From NCBI GenBank assembly GCA_964635845.1, contig CAZWNO010000006.1, positions 14,438 through 78,437 of the forward strand: a stretch of DNA of 64,000 bases, in the 5' to 3' direction. Made by a program: the position numbers and the translations under genes. Below, piece by piece: positions 1 to 6,701 of the stretch (position 1 is its first letter; the number at the start of each line of letters is the position of its first letter). Below the pieces are notes generated by a model, which ran no database searches, was not told where the DNA came from, and worked only from the letters and a program-made list of their open reading frames with translations. This DNA is from SZUA-365 sp964635845 (GTDB lineage Bacteria > Bacteroidota > Ignavibacteria > SZUA-365).

Positions 1-587
1 ATGCGGCCGGTGAGATTGAGGACGAGGTCGGCGCTGCGGGGATCCAGCGCGGCCGTGTGCTCGTCGAGCAGCAGCAGTTTGGGTTTGCGCCAGGTGGCCA
101 TGAGCATCGTCAACGCCTGGCGCTGTCCGCCGGAGAGGCTCGAGATGGACTGGTTGAGGCGGTTTTCGACGCCGATGCCGAGTCCGGCGACACGCTCGTG
201 GATCTCCTGCCGCAGCGTGCGTGAAACCGCGATCCCAAGGTCGAAGCCGCTGCCGCGGCACGACGCCAGCGCGAGATTCTCCATTACCGTCATGTCGGGT
301 ATCGTTCCCTGGAAGGGATTCTGAAACACACGGCCGATCACTCCCGCGCGGCGATGTTCCGGGAGAGTATGCAACTCCTTCCCGCCGAGACTGATCATCC
401 CGCAGTCGGGAGTTTCGGAACCCGCGACGACATTGAGCAGAGTGGATTTTCCTGACCCGTTCGAACCGACGATGATGACGAAGGACCCGCGTTCGCAGCG
501 GAGGGAAACATCATTGAGTGCGACGACGGTTTCTCCGCCGCCGCTTTCATATGTTTTCGTTATGTGGTGAATATCGAGCATGCTCAT
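1..587 (-). CDS. ABC transporter ATP-binding protein (partial, 3' end outside window)
   Basis: ATPase subunit of an ABC importer; it should power the permease encoded just upstream. The reading frame contains Walker A GSNGSGKST, a Q-loop (VFQNPF), the signature LSGGQRQ and Walker B LLLLDEH, so the nucleotide-binding site is complete although the C-terminus runs off the window. The start at 587 gives a 4-base ATGA overlap with the permease stop, implying translational coupling. An internal ATG at 581 is possible. ATPases of this branch accompany BPD_transp_2 permeases and DUF534 (TrpX-like) binding proteins, which are both present here. The substrate is unknown. Confidence 0.9.
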   Translation of the reverse strand, partial: MSMLDIHHITKTYESGGGETVVALNDVSLRCERGSFVIIVGSNGSGKSTLLNVVAGSETPDCGMISLGGKELHTLPEHRRAGVIGRVFQNPFQGTIPDMTVMENLALASCRGSGFDLGIAVSRTLRQEIHERVAGLGIGVENRLNQSISSLSGGQRQALTMLMATWRKPKLLLLDEHTAALDPRSADLVLNLTGR

Positions 588-1528
588 TCCGTCCCCGGGG
601 CTATCGCCCGCGAATGGCGCAGGCGCCGGAGCGCCCGCGGCAGCACGAAGGCCGCGATGACGAACAGCACCGTAAACAGCTTCACGTCGTCGCTCGTCGA
701 ATCCACGGATACGAGGAGAGCGATCAGCAGCCGGTAAATCAGCGCGCCGATCATGGCCCCGATGAACCGCATGACGAAACCGCACCGGCTGAAAAACGCG
801 TCCCCGATCATGACGCATGCAAGTCCGCTGACGATCATCCCGACCCCGACCTTCTGGTCGGCGCTGCTGAGTTCCTGCACGAACAGCGCGCCGGAGAGCG
901 CGGCCAGTCCGTTCGAGATCGCGAGTGCCGCGACCAGCAGTAACGGAACATTCGCGCCCAGTGCGCGGACGGCCTTCTCGTTGCTCCCCGCCCCCCGGAG
1001 GGCCAGCCCGAGCCGTGTTCGCCAGAACAGCAGAAGCAGACCGCACAGCAGAATGGAGGCCGTGCCGTAAAAAAGCAATGACATCACGCGTGTGGGCAGG
1101 AATTTCATTCCGACCAGGTCCATCGCGTCCGTGCTCCCGTAGAGCGCAACGGCGCTTTTTTCAGCATAGCTGAGGAGCGTAATCTCGGTATTGAAGTTGT
1201 AGGAGCTGGATCCGAGCACGAAGGAATTCACGCTGTAGAGCGCGGTCATCACCAGGATGCCGGCGAGGATGCGCTGGATCCCGAATCGCGTGATGAGAAA
1301 TCCCGTGCACGCGCCGGCCGCCGCGCCGGCGACTATCGCCAGCAGCGTCGCGGTCACGGGATCCAGGTTCCACATGATGAGCCGCGCGGCGAAAAAACCG
1401 CCGAGGGTGAATGTGCCGTCGACGGAGATGTCGACGAAGCGCAGGATGCGGTAGCTGATGTACACTCCCATGGCGAGGGGCGCAAGGATGAAGCCGACCG
1501 AAAGCCCGTTGATGAGCATCGTCAGCAT
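584..1528 (-). CDS. ABC transporter permease, BPD_transp_2 family (TrpY-like)
   Basis: Inner-membrane permease of 314 aa with about eight to nine hydrophobic segments spread along its length, e.g. around residues 5-25, 55-75, 85-105, 150-170 and 235-300. The conserved segment GTFTLGGFFAA in the N-terminal third is typical of the branched-chain amino acid/sugar permease family PF02653. It overlaps the STAS gene by 7 bases and the ATPase gene by 4. With the DUF534 binding lipoprotein at 2761-3786 it forms a complete importer of the TrpXYZ architecture. Substrate cannot be read from the sequence: tryptophan/aromatic compounds or sugars are precedents only. Confidence 0.88.
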   Translation of the reverse strand: MLTMLINGLSVGFILAPLAMGVYISYRILRFVDISVDGTFTLGGFFAARLIMWNLDPVTATLLAIVAGAAAGACTGFLITRFGIQRILAGILVMTALYSVNSFVLGSSSYNFNTEITLLSYAEKSAVALYGSTDAMDLVGMKFLPTRVMSLLFYGTASILLCGLLLLFWRTRLGLALRGAGSNEKAVRALGANVPLLLVAALAISNGLAALSGALFVQELSSADQKVGVGMIVSGLACVMIGDAFFSRCGFVMRFIGAMIGALIYRLLIALLVSVDSTSDDVKLFTVLFVIAAFVLPRALRRLRHSRAIAPGTE

Positions 1529-2760
1529 TCCGCGACTCCCGCGCCGCCGGCAGGCGGAAAACCGGCGTCACCGTGCGCCGCGAGCGGATGGATCCACATC
1601 GAGCCGCGGATGAACTCGCATTCCATGCTGCGCATCGGATTGCGGTCGTCGTACATGAGGTGAAGGACCGCATGCACCGTGCTGAAGTCGAACAGCGTGC
1701 GGATGAAACCCTGCGCGTCGATCTGCCCGTCAGGCAGCGGCTTGTGGGAGAAGACCGCGGCGTGCGCATGTCCGTGACAGCGTGCACCCGGATCCAGCGG
1801 ACGCAGGCGGGCAGTCGCTTCCTTCGAAAACACCGCACAGACGACGGCGATCACGCGCTCGTGCGCGGGCTCGGTCGTGAAGGAGAAGTGGTCGCGGACT
1901 TCGGGCACACCGAAGGGATTTCTGTCGAGCACCGGCGAGCGCTTGCGCTGGGCACCGATGAGCGACGCGCTCTCGGCGACGATCAGCGCCGCCGCCGCGG
2001 GCGCCTCCGCCTCCTGCAGCGCAAGAAGCGCGAGACTCGAGAGCGGCACGCCGCGATACTGCTCCGCCGCCTCGAAGTTGAGTTGCCTGCTGAACGTCGC
2101 GTCGACGGCGAGCCCGGAGTACACCGAAATGACCGGCACGAATACGCCGTCCTCGATCATGTAGTCCGGATGGCTGCGCTCGTCTGTCGGAACGCAGACG
2201 GTGATTCCCGCGGCCGCGAGATATTCGCCGAAGTACTGCGCGGTGTCGCTGCCGGCGTCGCCGAAGGCTCCGATGCCGAAGCCCATGCGCGCGGCCGGAT
2301 ACCGGACCTGCGGGTATGATATTTCGCCGCCGGCCTCCGCCGCGGAGTAGTATTCTACCGCGCCCGCTTCGACCTGCTGGATCGGCACGACGGTGTACAT
2401 ACCGGTATGATCCATCATCGGCGTGGCGGGGATGGCCGCCGCCGCCGCTCCACCGCCCATCGCCGCGGCGAGTAGATGCGTGAGGCCGGAGAGGTCGAAG
2501 ATGCTGCGCACTTTTTCGGAGGGATTGACGAAGCGCAGCGTCCCCTTGATCGCCTTCAGCTGCTTGAGGTAGATGAGCAGCACGCGCAATCCGGCCGAGC
2601 TGATGAAACTCACGCCGGACAGGTCGAGCGAAATTTCACGCGCACCCTCGTTCAGGCAGGACTCCAATTCCCTGCTGAGAGCGTCCGACCAGTAGGCGTC
2701 CATCTTTCCGGAGACGAAGACGGCGATAGCCCGTCCCGTACCGTTGCGCCGGATTTCCAT
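1522..2760 (-). CDS. STAS-domain protein with a large unrecognised C-terminal domain
   Basis: 412 aa. Residues about 1-100 form a STAS (anti-sigma-factor antagonist) domain with the usual phosphoacceptor context LSGVSFISSAGLRVLL, in which the SSAGL serines are candidate phosphorylation sites. A short Ala/Gly-rich linker follows, then about 290 residues (roughly 120-412) I do not recognise. They contain segments such as GFGIGAFGDAGSD, PTDERSHPDY and IVAESASLIGA. Start abuts the stop of the binding-protein gene and the end overlaps the permease gene, so it is the middle gene of the transporter operon. Inference: it is the target of the PP2C phosphatase encoded upstream and links phosphorylation state to transport or to the unknown domain. 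Confidence 0.75.
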   Translation of the reverse strand: MEIRRNGTGRAIAVFVSGKMDAYWSDALSRELESCLNEGAREISLDLSGVSFISSAGLRVLLIYLKQLKAIKGTLRFVNPSEKVRSIFDLSGLTHLLAAAMGGGAAAAAIPATPMMDHTGMYTVVPIQQVEAGAVEYYSAAEAGGEISYPQVRYPAARMGFGIGAFGDAGSDTAQYFGEYLAAAGITVCVPTDERSHPDYMIEDGVFVPVISVYSGLAVDATFSRQLNFEAAEQYRGVPLSSLALLALQEAEAPAAAALIVAESASLIGAQRKRSPVLDRNPFGVPEVRDHFSFTTEPAHERVIAVVCAVFSKEATARLRPLDPGARCHGHAHAAVFSHKPLPDGQIDAQGFIRTLFDFSTVHAVLHLMYDDRNPMRSMECEFIRGSMWIHPLAAHGDAGFPPAGGAGVAEC

Positions 2761-3786
2761 TCAGTCCTCGGCCTGCAGTACCGCGGCCGCGCGAGCGACG
2801 ATATGTTGCGGCACCGTGATTCCCGCGGCATTCGCCGCATCGAGGTTGACGATCAGGTCGAACTTGTCAATCCGGCCGAAGGGAATATCGAGCGGCCTGT
2901 CGCCCTTCATGATGCGCGCGGCCATCGCAGCGGCATTGCGCGCACCGCGGATGTAATCCGGAGCGAGTACCATCACCGCGCCCTGCCGCGCCTGCCCGTT
3001 GACGAAGGAGAATACCGGCACCTTGTTGTCCCGCGCGATCTTGACGATCGTCGCGAAGGTGGAGCTTGTGAGGTTGTCCTCGATCTGCACGATGGCGCCG
3101 ACGTCCAAGTCGCACAGTTCCTGCGTCGCCTGCGGGACGGAGGCTTTCGACTGCACGCCGGCCATCTTGACTTCGAGTGCCGCGCGCGCCCCCGCGTTGA
3201 GCAGCTCGTTCTTGTAGAACGTGGCATTCAGCTCGCCGGTCGCATACATGCAACCGATGCGGTGCAAGCCGGGAATGCATTCCTTGATGTATCCCAGCAT
3301 CGCATCGAAGGTGGTGTTGGTGTACACGCCGGCGACGTAGGGCAGATGCGTGCTGTCGTTCGACCCGACGGTGGAAATCACGAACGGATTCGCGACCACC
3401 ATGAACACGAGCGGCAATCCGGCATTGCGCTTGACCGCGGCGTGCAGCGTCGGCGTCTGCAGCGAGATCAGCATATCCGTGCCGTCGACCGACGCGGCGT
3501 CGATCATGGTGAGCACCGTGGGCATATCCCCCTGCGCGTTGCGCGAGACGATCTCGAAATCGGTCCCCTCGCGCAAGCCGGCATCGGCGAGTCCGGAGCG
3601 AAATCCCTTTTCCGCGTCCTCCGTCTGACGCATCTCCTCGTACTTGATCATGGTAAGCTTCCATCGCTTATCCTTGTTCTCGTTCCCATCGCCGGATTTC
3701 TGGCACGCCCAGAGCGCGGCGACCATCATCGCGGCCGCGAGGAACACGAGAGCGCGACGCGATACAACAGCCGTCAAACGTTGCAT
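2761..3786 (-). CDS. ABC substrate-binding lipoprotein, DUF534 (PF04392) family
   Basis: 341 aa periplasmic binding protein. The N-terminus carries a hydrophobic stretch ending in a lipobox (ALWAC, lipidated Cys about residue 28), so it should be membrane-anchored on the periplasmic side. The remainder looks like the two-lobed fold of the DUF534/TrpX family, with segments such as MLISLQTPTLHAAVK and VFSFVNGQARQGAV. Spacing is tight: 0 bases to the STAS gene downstream and 61 bases from the phosphatase gene upstream, with GAGGAGG just before the ATG. It is the likely sensor or recruiter of ligand for the importer. Ligand unknown; tryptophan is the precedent for TrpX. Confidence 0.85.
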   Translation of the reverse strand: MQRLTAVVSRRALVFLAAAMMVAALWACQKSGDGNENKDKRWKLTMIKYEEMRQTEDAEKGFRSGLADAGLREGTDFEIVSRNAQGDMPTVLTMIDAASVDGTDMLISLQTPTLHAAVKRNAGLPLVFMVVANPFVISTVGSNDSTHLPYVAGVYTNTTFDAMLGYIKECIPGLHRIGCMYATGELNATFYKNELLNAGARAALEVKMAGVQSKASVPQATQELCDLDVGAIVQIEDNLTSSTFATIVKIARDNKVPVFSFVNGQARQGAVMVLAPDYIRGARNAAAMAARIMKGDRPLDIPFGRIDKFDLIVNLDAANAAGITVPQHIVARAAAVLQAED

Positions 3787-3847
3787 AGTACCTCCTCGGT
3801 GAATCCGTATGAAGGAATATACTCAGAATCGGGTTGAAAAGGCCGAA

Positions 3848-4588
3848 TTATGAAGGACCGGCAAAACGGAGTGCCATCGCAGTCATATCGTCCGACTGCC
3901 GCGCGCCATGGGTGAAGCGCTGTACATCCGCGATCACCGTATCGACGAGCTGCTGGACCTCGCGGCTCTCCAGCGACCGCAGCACGCTTCCGAGACGATC
4001 GTCTGAGTATTCCTCCCTCTCCTTGTTGAAAGCCTCCATGATTCCGTCCGTGCTGAAGAACAGGGCGTCGCCGCGGTCCATCGCAATGTGGCGCTCCTCG
4101 TAACGGCTCCGGAGATCGACTCCGAGCACCGCTCCGCGGGCGCGGGGGACCTGCCGTACGTCGTCAACAGTAAGTAGGTACGGCATCGCATGACCTGCAG
4201 AAGCGTAACGAAAAATTCCGTCGTTGAAGTCCAGCACTCCGTAGAAGAGCGAGACGAACATGGAGGACAGATTTTCCTCGCTGAGATGCGTGTTCACCGT
4301 GCCCAGGCACGCCGCCGGACTGGGAAGGCGCGAGGCCTCGGCCTTGAGCAGCGCACGGGTGGCGGACATGATCAGTGCTGCGGGAACCCCCTTTCCGGCC
4401 ACGTCGGCGATGGCGATGCCCAGTTCATGTTCGTTCAGGAGGAAGTAGTCGTAAAAATCCCCGCCGACCTGCAGGGCCGGCCGCATTTCCGCATACAGGT
4501 CGAACTCGCGATGCTCCGGGAACGGGGGAAATTTCTTCGGTATGATCGCCTGCTGGATCCGGCTGGCCACCTCGAGTTCGCGGTTCAT
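3848..4588 (-). CDS. PP2C-type SpoIIE-family serine phosphatase
   Basis: 246 aa phosphatase. It opens with the coiled-coil/linker of this family (NRELEVASRIQQAIIPKKFP), followed by metal-binding motifs VGGDFYDYF, IADVAGKGVPAAL, LFFSTDGIMEA and SDDMTAM, so all catalytic aspartates appear present. Family role: dephosphorylates STAS-domain antagonists in partner switching, and a STAS protein lies two genes downstream. It shares 4 bases (ATGA) with the response-regulator gene. The frame stays open upstream of this ATG and encodes the expected linker (AEANQAELDR), so this and the receiver gene probably derive from one REC-PP2C gene split by a one-base frameshift. Confidence 0.92.
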   Translation of the reverse strand: MNRELEVASRIQQAIIPKKFPPFPEHREFDLYAEMRPALQVGGDFYDYFLLNEHELGIAIADVAGKGVPAALIMSATRALLKAEASRLPSPAACLGTVNTHLSEENLSSMFVSLFYGVLDFNDGIFRYASAGHAMPYLLTVDDVRQVPRARGAVLGVDLRSRYEERHIAMDRGDALFFSTDGIMEAFNKEREEYSDDRLGSVLRSLESREVQQLVDTVIADVQRFTHGARQSDDMTAMALRFAGPS

Positions 4589-5019
4589 GCGATCCAGTTC
4601 CGCCTGGTTCGCCTCGGCCTGCGCACCTGCTGTATCGTTTTCTCGATCGTGATTTCCAGGTCCTCGAAATCGATCGGCTTCGTGACGAAATCGAACGCGC
4701 CGCGGTTCATCGCCGTGCGGATATTCCCCATGTCGCCGTAGGCCGATACGATGATGGTCCTGAACCGGTCGTGATCCCGCTCGAGCAGGTTCGCGAGAAA
4801 GGTCAGGCCGTCCATCACCGGCATGTTGATGTCGCTCAGAATGATATCTATCCGATCCCCGCGGTCGACCATTTCCAGAGCTTCTTTCCCGTTCCCCGCG
4901 AAGGAGAACTCGTACGCCCCGTCGCGGATCTTCCGGCGGAAGCGCTGCCTGATGAGAAGTTCGAGATCCGGTTCATCGTCGACCACGAGAATATTCACAT
5001 GATTCCCGTTGTCCAGCAT
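4585..5019 (-). CDS. Response regulator receiver protein (N-terminal half of a split REC-PP2C protein)
   Basis: 144 aa receiver domain. The acidic pair is in ILVVDDEPDLE, the phosphoacceptor Asp in LSDINMPVMDG, and the conserved Thr/Ser and Lys in IVSAYGD and FVTKPIDFEDLE. The last about 14 residues (RRPRRTRRNWIA) are basic and look like an out-of-frame reading of the coiled-coil linker that joins REC to PP2C in the family. Restoring one base near 4616-4621 would fuse this protein to the phosphatase. It is first in the operon. No histidine kinase is encoded nearby. Confidence 0.88.
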   Translation of the reverse strand: MLDNGNHVNILVVDDEPDLELLIRQRFRRKIRDGAYEFSFAGNGKEALEMVDRGDRIDIILSDINMPVMDGLTFLANLLERDHDRFRTIIVSAYGDMGNIRTAMNRGAFDFVTKPIDFEDLEITIEKTIQQVRRPRRTRRNWIA

Positions 5020-5047
5020 GGTACCTGTCTTTCTTTACGCGTGTGCG

Positions 5048-5078
5048 AAAACATAACATCAGGGAAGTTTAAAATCAA
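5048..5078 (-). promoter_or_regulatory. Candidate promoter of the signalling/transport operon
   Basis: Read on the minus strand, TTG (5076-5078) is followed after 20 bases by TATGTTTT (5048-5055), close to the Bacteroidota-type -33 TTG / -7 TAnnTTTG pattern. It lies about 29 bases upstream of the receiver gene start. The area is AT-rich compared with surrounding DNA. Confidence 0.4.
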
Positions 5079-5125
5079 AATAATTGTTATGATTGTCCAG
5101 AGTGCAACGACAGGAGCGGCGAAAC

Positions 5126-5674
5126 ATGGCTTTGACACACTCGAACGGAATGTCCATCGGCACGGCGCTGCCGGATTTCGCGCTGCCCGCGACGGACGGG
5201 AATACCTACTCCGCCGCGTCGTTCGCGGACGCGGCGATTCTCGTGATCGTCTTCACCTGCAACCATTGTCCCTACGCGATCGCGAGCGAGGACCGGCTGA
5301 TCGCATTGCAGAAGGAATTCGGAACGCGCGGGGTGCAGTTCGTCCTCATCAATCCCAACGACGCGCGGAGCTATCCGGAGGATTCGTTCGACAACATGGT
5401 ACGGCGGACCGGAGAAAAGGACTTTCCCTTCCCCTATCTCCGCGACGAATCGCAGGACGTCGCGCGACGGTACGACGCCGCCTGCACGCCCGACATTTTC
5501 GTCTTCGACCGCGAGCGCCGGCTGCGCTACAATGGACGCATCGACGACAACTGGCAGCAGCCCGACCGCGCCACGCGGCACGACCTCCGCACCGTGCTCG
5601 AGGATCTGCTCGCCGGACGCGACATCAGCATCGAGGCCGTCCCCTCGATGGGTTGCTCGATCAAGTGGAAGTAG
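5126..5674 (+). CDS. Thioredoxin-fold redoxin family protein
   Basis: About 182 aa. Thioredoxin-like fold of the AhpC/TSA-redoxin type with a CxxC redox pair in FTCNHCPYA and the downstream cis-Pro context CTPDIFVFD. Segments INPNDARSYPEDS and RYNGRIDDN are typical of cytoplasmic members of this family, which have no signal peptide. Start chosen at the ATG at 5126 because AGGAG (5112-5116) sits 9 bases upstream; a longer TTG-initiated frame from 5093 lacks this. It is divergent from the response-regulator operon and converges on the membrane-protein gene at 5661, with a 14-base overlap of ends. Confidence 0.88.
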   Translation: MALTHSNGMSIGTALPDFALPATDGNTYSAASFADAAILVIVFTCNHCPYAIASEDRLIALQKEFGTRGVQFVLINPNDARSYPEDSFDNMVRRTGEKDFPFPYLRDESQDVARRYDAACTPDIFVFDRERRLRYNGRIDDNWQQPDRATRHDLRTVLEDLLAGRDISIEAVPSMGCSIKWK

Positions 5675-6359
5675 ACGAAGTCCCGCCGCTCTCCACAAGC
5701 AGCAGCATCCAGACAAGAAAGCCGATCGAAACGAGCATCATCGCCAGCATCAGTAGTCCGAAGCCGGATCCCTCAGCCACCCATACGAACATCGCGAGAC
5801 CCGCCAGCACGCATCCCATGACGATGAACGCGATGATGAATCCCTTGCCCATTTTCACGGCGCTGTGACGACACAGTGCGACGAATTGCGAATCGCCCGC
5901 GAGGCGGTACGCGGACACCGCCGCCTGCTGCTCGCGTACCCGGGGCATGGTGCGCCGGACCAGCACTCGAAGCAATGGAATCATGATGAGGGTCATCCCG
6001 CAGCACAGCGCGGACATCCCCGGCCAGAATCCTGCGAAGAAACCGCCGTCCACACCGGACAGGAACTGCTCTTCGATGTAGGGGATCAAGAGTCCCATGA
6101 CCACACCGAACAGAATTCCCGACCAGATATTTGCGATCCCGCTGCTGACGATCATCAGGATGCCGAGTGCGATTCCGAGGCCGAACATCGCCAGCAGATA
6201 CGGCAGCGGCATCGGCTGCACGAAATGCGCGACGGCGAGACTGCCCGCCGCGATCGGAAGCGCGATGCCCATCCGCAGGCGTGTCCGCCTCAACCGCCGT
6301 TCGAACGCATCCTGTGCACCCCCGGTCTGTTCGGGACTTTCCCCTTCCGATTTCACCAT
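5661..6359 (-). CDS. Hypothetical multi-pass inner-membrane protein
   Basis: About 232 aa from the ATG at 6359 (MVKSEGESPEQ). An N-terminal charged cytosolic segment is followed by roughly five to six hydrophobic helices: two within residues 30-80, two within 85-135, and a final pair near the C-terminus (FIIAFIVMGCVLAGLAMFVW and LLMLAMMLVSIGFLVWMLLL). A frame from 6518 is also open, but its extra N-terminal residues come from repeat-like DNA beside the scaffold gap. No family recognised. Confidence 0.6.
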   Translation of the reverse strand: MVKSEGESPEQTGGAQDAFERRLRRTRLRMGIALPIAAGSLAVAHFVQPMPLPYLLAMFGLGIALGILMIVSSGIANIWSGILFGVVMGLLIPYIEEQFLSGVDGGFFAGFWPGMSALCCGMTLIMIPLLRVLVRRTMPRVREQQAAVSAYRLAGDSQFVALCRHSAVKMGKGFIIAFIVMGCVLAGLAMFVWVAEGSGFGLLMLAMMLVSIGFLVWMLLLVESGGTSSTST

Positions 6360-6436
6360 CGCACCCTCCGTATATAGTGGACCTGTACCTGCGGAAATAT
6401 ACAATCCCGGCGCAGCCCGATCAACCGCACCCGTAC

Positions 6437-6700
6437 CCGAAAACGGCGCACTGGCGTGCGCCGCTCCCAGGTACGTACTCCCGCCTTCGTTCGGCTTCGC
6501 CGAACTACGGCGTGGCAAGCGTGCTCGTNNNNNNNNNNNNNNNNNNNNNNNNNNNNNNNNNNNNNNNNNNNNNNNNNNNNNNNNNNNNNNNNNNNNNNNN
6601 NNNNNNNNNNNNNNNNNNNNNNNNNNNNCGTACTCCCGCCTTCGTTCGGCTTCGCCGAACTACGGCGTGGCAAGCGTGCTCGTGCTCGTGCTCGCTCTCG
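6437..6700 (-). repeat. Hexamer-array element E1 beside the TonB receptor stop codon, interrupted by the scaffold gap
   Basis: It contains a GC hairpin (GGCGCAC/GTGCGCC, 6450-6467) homologous to hairpins in elements E2 and E3, a REP-like palindrome centred on TTCGGCTTCGCCGAA, and GTGCTC hexamers that end two bases from the receptor stop at 6702. Orientation is given relative to the receptor gene. The palindrome-bearing segment appears twice, on both sides of the N run (see gap entry). Confidence 0.6.
6474..6683. other. Scaffold gap of 100 N flanked by identical 55-bp sequences
   Basis: 6529-6628 are N. The 55 bases immediately left (6474-6528) and right (6629-6683) are identical. Exact end overlap of this length is what two contig ends ending in the same graph node look like, so the true sequence probably contains one copy, or an unresolved number of copies, rather than a real 100-base spacer. 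Confidence 0.85.
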
Positions 6701-6701
6701 T

